64,000 nucleotides of DNA, taken from Heterodera schachtii (Eukaryota > Nematoda > Chromadorea > Rhabditida > Heteroderidae). The notes beneath the pieces were generated by a model that saw nothing but the letters and a program-made list of their open reading frames with translations, had not been told where the DNA came from and ran no database searches. The position numbers and the translations under genes were made by a program. The stretch covers positions 310,001-374,000 of the forward strand of contig SIJG01000042.1 of NCBI GenBank assembly GCA_023374025.1, written 5' to 3'. This document shows positions 42,550-54,000 of this stretch, one piece after another (within the stretch, counting starts at the first letter, position 1; each line of letters starts with the position of its first letter).

Positions 42550-43069
42550 TTTAAGTCGGATACAATTTTTTGCAAAATAAAAAGAATGGCTAAAGCCGAG
42601 CGGAAAAGGGGATGTTTCTGATGCAACAGAAAAAACGCATACAAATATCTCTCAAAATTTGCTTTGTTGCCTTAGGGACAATTGGAAGCGATAATTAGGG
42701 TAGCAGACGTAGGGGGAGGGAAAAAAATTGTGATTTTTTGTTCGGCACTAAAGCTAAAATGAATTTGTTCACTGGATCTGGATCAAAGAAAATCCAGGCC
42801 TGGGTCCAGGTCGAAGTCTAGTTTTGTTACAATGGCGAGCAAAAGTAAATGCACAAATCAATTTTTTCTGATCAACGAGCCATAACTTGATAAAGAGGCG
42901 AGTTGAGACAAAGTGCTACGATGACTATTTTGTAGCATTTTTTGTGGTCTTCAAAACTACATAGCAACAGCAATTTTATAGAAATGATCAATATGCATCA
43001 TTTCGAGACTGTCCTATTTTTAATACATAGGTGTATATTTTAATTTAAACCACTCGTGTTAAAGAAAGG
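42550..43069. other. divergent intergenic region TMEM50 / PIG-L
   Basis: This 520-bp AT-rich region lies between two start codons on opposite strands. No exon or clear element is visible; a weak imperfect palindrome (CTGGATCTGGATCAAAGAAA) occurs near 42775. Promoters are presumed but cannot be delimited. Confidence 0.45.
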
Positions 43070-43917
43070 ATGCAAAAAGCTTTTAAATTTTTCTTCACTG
43101 CTTTCTTAGTCAGTTTGTTATCAGTTGCTCTTCATTTTTATTTTGACAACAAAACAATTTTTCCCGCTAAATTTGGCGAACGATGGCTTCTTCTCATTGC
43201 GCACCCGGATGATGAAACGTATGGGCATAGAATTTGCTTCAAATTTATTGGGTAAATTCACAGGATGTTTTTTGGACCAACTTTATTGTTCCTTTCATCT
43301 ATCGGTGTTCAATTGCATTTGTTGTGCATTACGTCGGGGAATTCCGAGGGACTTGGAACGATTAGGCGAAATGAATTGTATTCGTCTGCTTCTGTTTATG
43401 GCATCCAACCCAAATACATCTCTTTTGTGGATCCAGAAGAGCGAAGATTCCCGGATGGTTTTCACGATTGGAATACCACCAGCCTTTCTGCGCTGATTTA
43501 CTCTTACATTCGACGGCTGAAACCCGATGGACTGATCACTTTTGACGAATGGGGCATCAGTGGACATCCAAACCACAGGGACAGTTTCAAAGCTATTTTG
43601 AACTTGAATACTGAAGGCAAACTTAAAGAACTCGGCCTAAAAACGGCATTGGCACTGAAGAGTGTTGCAGTTTTAAGGAAATACACCGGAGCTGTTGACC
43701 TTTTTTTGAATGAGTTCGGAATGTCTGATGGAAATACATTTGTCACATATTCGGCTAACCCACTGAGGTTGGAATAAGTTAAATGAATGATGATGTTGTC
43801 GTATTTAGAATTTACTGGGCAATGTTACAGCATCGGTCTCAACTTTTGTGGTTTCGATATTTATATATGGCAATATCTCGATATATTTATGTAAACAATT
43901 TTGTTGTTATAATTTAA
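43070..43917 (+). CDS. PIGL: PIG-L, N-acetylglucosaminyl-PI de-N-acetylase
   Basis: Three exons (43070-43218, 43264-43767, 43809-43917) give 253 residues (human 252). An N-terminal signal anchor (FFFTAFLVSLLSVALHFYF) precedes the catalytic LmbE-type core with the zinc-binding AHPDDE motif (LLLIAHPDDETMFFGPTLLF), FDEWGISGHPNHRDSF and LKSVAVLRKYTGAVD. The third exon supplies the conserved membrane-proximal end (AMLQHRSQLLWFRYLYMAIS). The enzyme removes the acetyl group from GlcNAc-PI on the cytoplasmic face of the ER, the second step of GPI-anchor synthesis. An AATAAA overlaps the stop region. The gene is convergent with the RSF1-like gene (101 nt between stops). Confidence 0.94.
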
Positions 43918-44018
43918 TAAAGTCTGGTTTGTTTTTAAGTTTTTGTCGACTGTGCTACAAAAACCAATTTATTTATAAATGAAATAGAAAATAAAAATTA
44001 GGTAAATTGAGAAGATTA

Positions 44019-47000
44019 TCATAAATCCTCAGGATTCATTGCACCAGCGAGCGCATGGGAAAGGCTACCATCGTGGTCAGCTTGCTGTTGTGTTGAAAGT
44101 TGTGACGACACGGAAGAGATGGGCCTAAATAATTCAAAATTAGTAAATAAATAATTTAATCAACTAAAATAATTCACTAAAAATTGAGGAATGACTGTAC
44201 CTCATATATCATTTTGACACGATTTATAATGCAGGAATTCGAAATTTCGCAAAATATTTTTCGCAGTTTAGCTCATAAAAGAAAACCTAACTTTGTTTTG
44301 AGTTATTTTGTCTAACACTGAGCTTGACCCATAGTGCACTTTTGTGCGTTTTAAACCATTTTACGGCTCAATCCCGAAGGCATTTATCATTTATAGGGTT
44401 TGGTGAAGTACACCCATTCCTCAATTTTCTAAGGACTCTCCAAATAAGATTTTCATCATCATTACTGTAATGTTTGGTAAATGATTTGAGGCGCTCTATT
44501 CTGTTGAACAAAGTAAGCAGCTGCCTGCTGACTATGAGGGTGAGCAACCGCGAAAGGAATAGCGCCACTAATCGGAAACTGATGCGCCGTGAGAAGACTG
44601 GGTGGTGGAGGAACTAAATATTCTTTTTTTTAAATAGTGGGGTTTTGTTGAATCCAAACCCATATGGTGGTAAGGCGATTTTATATATAATTATTACCAA
44701 GTAAGGCGATATAATTATTACTTAATTTTGTATTGTACCGTGTCCAACCCGCAAGGGTTGGTGTGTTACACCGTAAGCAGAATAGGACACTGACGGAGTT
44801 GGTGCTTCTGCCCGAAAACGGCTTTCAGGTACAGTCGGAATGGGGGCAGAAAGTGTCTGGGTTTGATGCTGCTGTTGTTGTTGTCTCTGACTATTCGACA
44901 CATTTGGTCGCATGAAATATTGCGACAATTGTTGCGGGTGAATTTGCTGGAAAACAGTCGCTGTTCTGCCCGTTGAATTCGTTGGCAAAGCATTTTGCAA
45001 TGCCTTGGAATTTGCAGTGACTGTGACCGAATTTGCGGTGATTTTACTGGTGGTTGTTATTGGTGAGGATGGCGCAGCTTCTTCATTTTTTGCCTGTTTT
45101 TGCTTTAATTCGTCCGTCGTTTCAATGATATCATTAATTGCTTTCGGATGCGACACTATTTTGGCTTCTTCTGCGACATCAGAGTTGTTAGAAGTCGACG
45201 GAAAATCAATAATTGAACTTTCGGCATTTTTTTGCGTCTGTTCAGGCATTTGTTTTTTGAGCTGTTGTCTGGTCTGTCGTTGAACCGGTGTTTGGTGCTC
45301 ATTGTCAGTATCACTCAGAGTCACTTTGTCTGACAATGAGCTATTTTGATCCTTTTCCTCTGTTTTTGGCTTTGTTTGTTTCGGCGAAACATCCGACTTC
45401 TTTGGCTGCTGAAAGAGAGTAACGTCCAATTGTGATATTTCTCTTAATTTTTACCGTTTTGTTTCTCGACAGTCCCTTCTTGGATACCGCCTTTCGATTT
45501 GTTTTGGACTCTTTTTCGCCTGTTGGAGTTGCTCCCCCCTTCGTGGAGTCTTCCTCCTCTACGTCTCCATCTTTCTCCTCCTCCTCGCCTTTGTCCGTGC
45601 TTGTCTCACTCTCTCCCTCCTTCTCCTCCTCCCCCTCTTCGTCGGATTCTTCCACTTCCTCCTCTTTCTCCGCCTCTTCCTCTTCTTCGTCCGCTTCCGC
45701 TTCGTCATCTTCGTCCGGCTTAAACTCATCGGCATCTCCTTCTTCGGACCTTTTCGGTGGATAGTATTCAGATGCACTTCTCTGATTTTGAGATGGAGTT
45801 TTCGCTTGCCTGTTCCCCACCGTCCGCTGGGGTCGTGCCAACGCACTCACCGCTCTGTCTGCCAGTCTGCCGATTTGTTCCCCCGCGGCTGTGCCCTCTT
45901 CCTCCTCATCTCTCTGCTCGGTCTCCTCTCCCTCTTCTTCGTCCTCCTCTTCCTCGTATTGCAACTCCTCCTTCAATTTCTTGCGCATATTCACCGCCGC
46001 CTTTCGCAGGGGCCGCCCCGTCTCCGTCCGCTCGACTTCCCTCTCCACTAAACGATGTCTTTTAATGACTTTGGCCTCCTCTTCTCTTTTGTCACCTAAT
46101 GTCTCCTCGTCTTCGTCGTCTTCCTCTTCTGAAGAACTCGCTTTTGGCCCCCATTTTCTGTGGTGCGTTTGGCTTTTGGATGCCTTTGACTTTTTTCTGC
46201 TCGAAGGCCCCGCTTCGCAGTCAGTGTCACTCAGTTGCAACTCATTTTCATCATCGCTACTGCTCGACATTTGTCTAATTTTCTTTTTTGGGCTTTATTA
46301 GGCGGGCAAAGTAACCTCTTGCGTTTCTTTGCTCGTCCGATTCGCTTTCCGACAATCCCTTTCTTTTTGGCCGAAGGCGTGTAATCGCTGTCCGAATCGT
46401 CGTTGATAAATTCGTCATCACTTCTTCGGCGTCCCTGGAAGCCAATGCCCCTTAAAAATGTTTTGTAACTTTTTTGTAGCTGACTTTGCCAAATCACCTC
46501 GCAGATCGCCTTTCCGAGGGCAGATACTCGTCCTCCGATGGTTCTGGGTCCTCTTCATTTTCATCTGCACTGCTCGCCTTCCATTCGTCCTAAATTTGCT
46601 ATGTCTCCGGAATAGCATTTCTCACTGACCGTGTCCGACTCGGACGCATTGCCAATGTCCAAGTCGGTCAGTCTTTTGCCCTTTCGTCCGCCTTTCTTCG
46701 TCGTTCTGCCCCCCTCCCCGCTGTTAGGGGGCCTCGCCGGTGCGCCCTCCTCCCGCCCCCCTTCGCTTGGCTCCTCCTCACGCTTCTGCTTCTTCTCGGC
46801 CTCGTAAATGTTCTGCATGTCCTTACCACGAGCGGAGGTAGCCTCTTCATGCGCTGTAACTACTTGGGCATTGATTGTGCATTTTATTGCAAACTTGCAT
46901 AAAATCTCCTTTAATTTTCATCATAATTCGGGATGTGAAAACGCACCATTTTCGACTTTTACGTCCGGGCCATTTGTCTCCATGGCCTCCTTAATTTTCA

Positions 47001-50000
47001 TTGTTTCCGACTTTCATCAGCTTTTACCTGTAATTGCTCGTCATAAGCGTGGAAATTGTAGTCCACTTTGGTCAGTGCTCTCCTCGATCGTCCCTCCGCA
47101 ATTGTGACAATTGGTCCATAAAAGTGTTCCGCTCGCCGCTTCTCCCTCGTCCTGCTCATCACCATTTTCATGGCTTTCTTTTTGGACTTCCGTTCGCCCT
47201 CCCCTCCTCCGTTGTCCTCCTCTTCTGATTGTGAACTGTCGGACCATTCCGCCGACTGTCCATTCCCATCCTTTTGAAGTGCCTAAAAGGGGGATGACTC
47301 TCCGCCCTCTCTCTCTCCCATTAATTACCAAAGGGATTATGTTGTTCAGAGAAATGCCAATATAATCCATCTCTCTCTTCATTCTATCGGCTGCTTCTTT
47401 TCTGAAAATGAAGTGAATTTCGAGGGATTTATTTTCCATCATTCAGTTTAAACTTCTTTCGCTCGTCTTCCGACACTTTTTTCTCCTCTCTTAGTTTTAT
47501 CAGCGCATAAATTAGGCGTCGGATCAGTGCGCTGTGCTCACAAAACGGGCAAAACCAATCGCCGTCCGGCACAAACCAAAGCTGAGGACGAAGGCAAAAA
47601 GTGTGCCAAGCGGTGTCACAGGAGTCACAAAGAAGAAGCTACGCAAAGAAAGGTGGCAATAAAACCCAATAAAAAAGCGGCAAAAGGATGCGCAGTTGCT
47701 TTTTCAAGCCTTACCAAATCGGGACTTTTTGAGCCTTTGCAAATCTGACAAAGCGTCAGTTCCGTGGCCATCTTCCGCTCGCGCCTTTCCTTCAGTTCCG
47801 TTGTTTCCTCGTCTTCGCTCGTCTCGCCGTCCTCAAAGAGAACCACGGACTGTTGGTGCTTCTTCATTTTGAGTCGGTAATCATGGGAAGTTGCAGGACG
47901 ACCAATAAGGCGCAAACGCCGAGTTTCGGCCTTTTTGGCACTGAATTTGCCGTGTGGGATGGAATTATGGCATTGGCAATTCGCACCCTTTTCCTCCCGT
48001 CGTTCGCTTCTTCCCTTTCGCTTTTCCTCCCTTCGCTCTTTTTGTGGGAGGACGTCCAACTTTTCTTTTTGGCTTTTCCTCCCCATCCAAAAGGAAGTCG
48101 TCGTCCGAAGAATCGTCGCCCGTCTCCCCCTCTTCTTCCTCCGATTCGTCTTCACTTTCTTCCGTGCAACTGCCGGCCGTCGCCGGGACAAATCCCTTTT
48201 AAATGCATAAGTCACAATTAATATGCCAAATTGTTACTGTTTTTTTCAAGCCGATTGGTGATGATGGATCGCCTGCTGTCCCCCCCGACACTTCGCTTAT
48301 GAATTGGCGCCGTGGTGAGCCCCCAAATGCCTTTATGTTTTGCAATGCGGCATTCCGTGCACTTCTCCTCGGGAGAACGCGGCGCTGTTCTTCCTGTCCA
48401 ATCATTGTATTATTAATATTTACAATTAGATTGAAATGGATAGCCTTTCATAAAAGTCAATTATTGTCCCGGGACTCCCTTCGGTACAATTCGGTCCCAA
48501 ACCGACCGCTTCGATCTCCGCGAGGAGTGCCTCGTCCAATTCCTGCGACTTTTCCGCCCCCTCTCTCTCCGCCTGCGCTTCCTTTTCCTCGTCGTTTTGC
48601 TGCTTTTCCTCCGCACTCTTTTCGTTTTCCTCTCCGTCGCATTTCGCCCCTTTCTCTTCCGTTTCTCCATTTTCTTCGTTCCCATTGCTCTCCCTTTGTT
48701 CTTCCTTTTGCTTTTGTTGGGTGGCATTTGTTGACGAAATTTCGGCGGATTGGCCACGCTTTTTCTCTTTTTCATTTTTGCGCTTAAAAATAAAATTTAT
48801 GTTGAAAAATTATTGCATAATTCGTTTACTTTGTTCAGAATCTCCGCCTTTTTGTAATGGTCCCAAAGCACTGAAAATGTTCCCTCCAATTGCACTTTCT
48901 GTCGCTCTTCGTCACTTAAGTTTGGCTGAAAAGGCTTTGAGGCGGACGAAGCCGAGGAGGGCCTCGTCTGAGTGGCATCTTTCCTCGCTAAATTTGAATC
49001 CATTTCCATGCGCTTCCTTTGCTTGGCTTAACCTTCATTCGGCTGGTCCAAAAGCTGTTCCTCGTCGATGTCCGCCTCCTCTTCTTCCTGCTGTTCCTTT
49101 GTGACCAGCCCATAATCCGGATTTCGGAGGGTCTCAATGAGTTCGGCCAGTTCAGCTTCAGTACGCGCTCTCAATGACCAACTGACACCAGCCATGTCAT
49201 CGGTTTCCTCAGAGTAAACTCGGAACTCGAGGTCATAATCGACCTGGAAATAGTACATTTGGCCACGTTTGTCAGTGCCAATCGGCGCCAGACGAAGTTC
49301 GTTGTGCCGAAAAGAATTGGCAATCTGAAAAAATGTTGTAGAAAAGCAGCAACAACTGAATGAATGGCCGCACATTTTCTTTGAACTTCAAATTGTAATC
49401 GAATTGGCTGTCACAAAGGGCTTTCATTACAGCGAGTTTTGAGCCCATCGGAATGTTTCCGTAAGTGTTTCGCTGCAGCTGCCGGAATTCTGCGTCCAAT
49501 CCCGGGGCAATTGCACAAAATTTCAGCAGCGATTGTTCCCATTTATCCGCCCGAGCCGACTTCAAATAGATTTTTCGCATTAGCGTTATGTGAAGATCAA
49601 TCAGCTCACGAGTTGCTGAAGCAATGTTTTAGCGAATAAAAAAAGGCAATTACAACAAACCATCGCCTTCTACCAAAGTGCAGAACATATTCTCTAATTT
49701 TGAAAAGGAAAGGGGCTTAAAGCCGAACATCGGAGTGAACATGTTGAAGAAGGAACACAGTTCAGCGAAGGTCGGGTCGCGGTAAAGCGGGGAACAGTCC
49801 AACTGTTCGACCAGAGGAAAGTGTTCACGGCCGGACTCTTCGGAGGAGTCACTCATCGCTTTTTGCTGCTCACATTCACTTCCAACTGACTTTTGCTTTC
49901 TTTCTTCCTTCTCCGTTTCCTCCAATTCATTTTTCGGTTCTTCTTTAGACGATGTTTCTGCTTCACTTTGGCTCTCTTTCAGCATTTCCTTTGATTGCTT

Positions 50001-50075
50001 TGCATGATTATCAGCTTTATCATCGTTGCTCTGATCAGTAATATTGTTGTTAAATGCAACAAAATTCGTTTCCAT
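44019..50075 (-). CDS. RSF1: RSF1-like chromatin remodelling/histone-binding factor (WHIM + PHD)
   Basis: Nineteen exons: 49661-50075, 49374-49615, 49076-49324, 48830-49021, 48507-48782, 48238-48393, 47987-48195, 47715-47940, 47454-47638, 47329-47401, 47028-47282, 46947-46989, 46630-46862, 46498-46589, 46316-46450, 45455-46274, 44739-45408, 44466-44613, 44019-44124. They give about 1574 residues. The N-terminal WHIM-type region ([44 protein letters not shown]) is followed by an AT-hook ([11 protein letters not shown]) and a PHD finger ([35 protein letters not shown]). Family-specific [34 protein letters not shown] and [16 protein letters not shown] come next, then long acidic blocks and a glutamine-rich tail. 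RSF1 partners ISWI (SNF2H) to space nucleosomes. The exon 3 end is uncertain: a GC donor at 49075 keeps frame. Confidence 0.87.
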
Positions 50076-51034
50076 AATTAATTGTATCCTTGGTAAAACA
50101 AAGTAAAAAATAAAAGCCTTAAATAACTTTTATTATGTCATGGCATAAATCATGAATGATTTGCGGGATCACAATCCGCAATCTGTCATTTGGAAGTGGC
50201 GGTTTTACGGGATTAATTCAGAAAACCGGGTATGGATAAACCACAGCATTAAACTCCCTTTTGTAATTCGTGTTTTTTCTCTTATAGTTTTAGTACAGTC
50301 AATGTACTGACTCGCACTGACACAAGTATTACTGAGATCAAGGGCTTAGCGAGCCCCCCTCCTCCCCCTCGGAAACCGAAGTTTTCTTAATGAAAAATAG
50401 GAAATTTCTGAAAAAGTAGCCTTTTCATAAGAAATTTCATCAAAATTTCACCCGTCCGGCGGCGCGCCGGACTCAAAATTTTCGAAATTTGACCAAGGGC
50501 CAATTTAAAAAAAAAATGAGTTAAAAAAATCGGCTAAAAATTCCAAATTTTTTCGTTAGCCTTATTATGTTGTGTTATTTTGATAAACATTTATTTGTTT
50601 AAAAATTTTTTTGTTTTTTCCTAGAAATTTTTTTTTTGATCCACAATCCGCGCGGGATCCCGCAAATTTCAAGTGCAAGATTAATCTCTCACAAATCTGA
50701 TCCGGTAAAAATTTAGATTCCAACTCGCAACCGGATAAGCAATTTTTGAAACACCATTCTTTAATTTATACGCAATTTATAACAGAAAAGGGAATAATTT
50801 TTAATTAAAAAATGTTAAGTAATTAATATGTGTCTTTATGTAATATGTAAAGAAACTTTTATCAAATTTGGATTTCAGACAATTGAAAACTAATTGTAAG
50901 TGAGAAGCAAAGAAAAGAGAATCACAACAAAATGAAATAGGAGATCAAATAATTTTAGTTTGGGGCAGAATTAGATTGAGATCCAAAGCATAATAATAAG
51001 GAGTAAAAAGTAAAGTATTGTAAAAATAGACGAA
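50076..51034. other. spacer upstream of the RSF1-like gene
   Basis: 959 bp of AT-rich sequence lie between the WDR47 stop and the RSF1-like start codon. A GC-rich patch with GGCGGCGCGCCGG occurs near 50458. Fragments resembling it (CCCGCCGG, GGCGCCGCCGG) occur near 860-895, possibly traces of another repeat. No exon is supported. Confidence 0.45.
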
Positions 51035-54000
51035 TTAAAAAGATTTGGAAGGAAGGGACCAAAGCACAGCAGTTTTATCAGCCGAAGTGCTAAGGAAAAC
51101 GAAGTCGCGCGGGTGCCATCTTAAGTGTTCAAATGAACAAATAAAAGACTTTTGCCATACCGGCACTGTATGACTTTGTCATGGTGTTCCGAAACGGGCA
51201 AATAGGGGAGAGGCTCGGCCAAATTCCCACGCATATCCGTGATAACAATTCTAAAAAGCAACAAAATCTGAATTATTGCAAAAAATAAGTCTGACTAATA
51301 ACCGTCTGTCGTAGGAACCCGAGAGAAGGTAATAAGCAGCATTGCTAAATCGAACTGTTCTGACCTTAATATAATCAATAGTTAAAAACTGAATATTAAA
51401 AAAAATGCCTCGTCTCCGTGAGGACGAAATATTTGTACTGTTCTACCACCACAAATATCATAAAGCACCACTGACGCATCTTCATGGCCCGACACTAACA
51501 ATTTTCCATTGGGATCAACGCACACACTTGTTACTCGCGAATCTGACCAAAAAAATGATAATTATTGCACCAAATATTCCGTTTTATTGTACTCGTTGTG
51601 CGCATAGTCGGCCAAATCACTGAAGTGGCATTCGATGCGCGAAGGTCCCAAAAACGGATGGTTTTGTCGTAAGAACAGCTCACAAACGCATTGACAGAAC
51701 CCCAATTGTAAAGACCGAGAATTGGTGCTAAAGGGAGAAGATAAAAGGAAGGAAACGGGCGGAAACACCGGTGTGTTCCTGGAAGGAGCGCACTGTCGCG
51801 CCAGTCTCACAGTTTGTGACACAAAGACGACAACCTCCGGCCCCACCCGAAATGAGCGTGCTGCAGGAAGAACTATTGCAGGCAGAAGTCCGATCTTCCA
51901 TGAAAAGGAGGTCTCTTACGGTGCCTTGGGAAAAAAAATGTTTTTACAAGAGAACACATCGAACTGTGAGTGTTCAAATCACATTTACTGTAAAACAAAA
52001 CTTTATTCGTGTAGAGCAAAGTCGATTGAAAAACACTAGCAAAAATATAACCTAATGCGATTTTCCCTCTTACAATTTAATTTTTGCATTGGTTCGGGTC
52101 CGTTCGACAGATAATGGAATTATTTTAATTTTTCTTCAAAGTATATTTCCACCTAGCATCCTTTTATTCAGTTATTTAATTAACTTTATTATATATTTAG
52201 AATTTCTTTTGATTATTTAAAAAAAGATCCATAACTTTGTCTTTTTTTTATGAATTTTTAAAAAATTGGCCGGGTTTTTTTGGCTCCGGAGACAAAAAAT
52301 GTGTTCATAAAAAATCATAAAAACTATCAAGGATCCGAAAAACCGATGAGTCAATGGCAAGCTCTACACGATAAAGTGGTTTTAAGATGATTTGGAGACA
52401 CTCACAATTCAGTAGGTTCTCTTGTGAGAAAGATGTACAATTGCCAAACAAAGCCTACCATCATGCACTTGCTGCAGGTCCATTTCAACGCCAATTCGAC
52501 ATCCGTTTGGGTCAATCTGAAAAATGATTCAATTTTCTACAAATCAGGCCCATATCCAAGCAGTAAAGAACGCGTGTCACCCCCCCCCCCAACCAAGAAA
52601 TTATTTAAATGCAGGATTTGGTTACTCATCTTCCCATAAGCCAAAAAAAAAATCCCAAATTTCTTCGGAGACACCTATCACCGCTGGCCCCCGCGCCAAA
52701 AACGTAGCTGGGAAATAACGTTGCCTTAAAAAATAATAAAATATTTTTGGGTAGGCGACGGAGGCGGGTGGAAAATAGTGCAGCCGATGTTTACCACCAG
52801 ACCTGCATGGCCATCAGTTTAATGGTTTTGTCATTTGAGCCGGTCGCGAGCAAATTGCCAGTCTGATTAAATGCTGCACAATACACAGACCCGCGGTGAT
52901 GTTTGCTTCTGCTCATTAGAATAGTTGGAGGAGGAACAAATCCATGGAGAAAATCACTGATTATTGGCAAATTGACTAACGTAAATTATAATGCCCAAAT
53001 TAATTAAACCTTACTCATTAAGCGATGTTCGACGTTCGTAAGACTGATATCGGCATATTAACAAATTTCTCGAGTTTGTGCCTATAGCGAAATACCCGCC
53101 ACTGGGATGGAATGCAACTGCACGGATCGCCTTAACGGCATGGACCGATGCTTAAATCGCTGTGCTTCTTGGAAAAAAGAACCTGCGCATCTTCGTAGCA
53201 GCAGACGGGAACAAATTTGAAAGGCTCTTCACTCTCTTTGCACATTTTTTCCTTTGTAAAGTCATTAGTGTTTTCTCTAAAGTCTTCGCCGTCCTCAAAA
53301 TGGGTTCATCATTATTAATGCTTCGCTTTGTTTGGCCATTTGCAAAACCAACCGAATCAATGGGAAAGTCGGGGGAAAGTCGGCTCGACTCAATTGGCTC
53401 GTCCAGAAAAGATCTGTCAACAAAATCTCAAAACATTTCTGACAATGTAAGCGATGCCTTGGTCGGACAATACTCCGACAGATTGTGTCATTTGTTCGTA
53501 TTGGCACTTTTCGAGGAAAAGTCATAGACATCGACGGAAAACTCACTAAACAAATAAATAATCGGGTTCAATTTAATAAATTCACTTTAATTGTAAGCTT
53601 ACCGTTGGCAAATGGAGGTCCATTGGAACGTATTGCAATTGGTCGCAGTAATTGTGCAGAGTGGAAACTGTCATTCTGTGGGTAATAGAGAGGAAAAGAA
53701 GGCATAAGCGATGGTGGACAATTAGCGTCTAAAACACAATTGAAGCAAATTAGTAATTTTTAAGTACTAACAGTAAAAGGGGTTCTGGTCGAGTCGCATA
53801 GCATGCATTTGTTGTTGCTCCTGACTCTTTACGGCTTGGAATTGCTGGAAGAGTTGCGAACGGATCATCGGACTGCTGTGTTCGGCACTTTGATTCACAA
53901 AAGGCAAATTTAGTCCAACATTTTCGCCGAGAGGTGTTGTGTCTATTTCTAAATTCATTTGTTTATATGTGTTTCGTTCATTGTTCTGTTTGAGTATTCA

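Noticed and set aside
43761..43777. PIG-L ending at the stop just after NPLRLE
   Set aside because: A donor at 43768 and an acceptor at 43808 add the conserved HRSQLLWFR end, giving the family's normal length.
45432..46301. Several long plus-strand open frames rich in Ser, Pro and Leu
   Set aside because: They are the antisense of the acidic Glu/Asp/Lys exon of the RSF1-like gene (45455-46274). Low-complexity codons leave the opposite strand free of stops.
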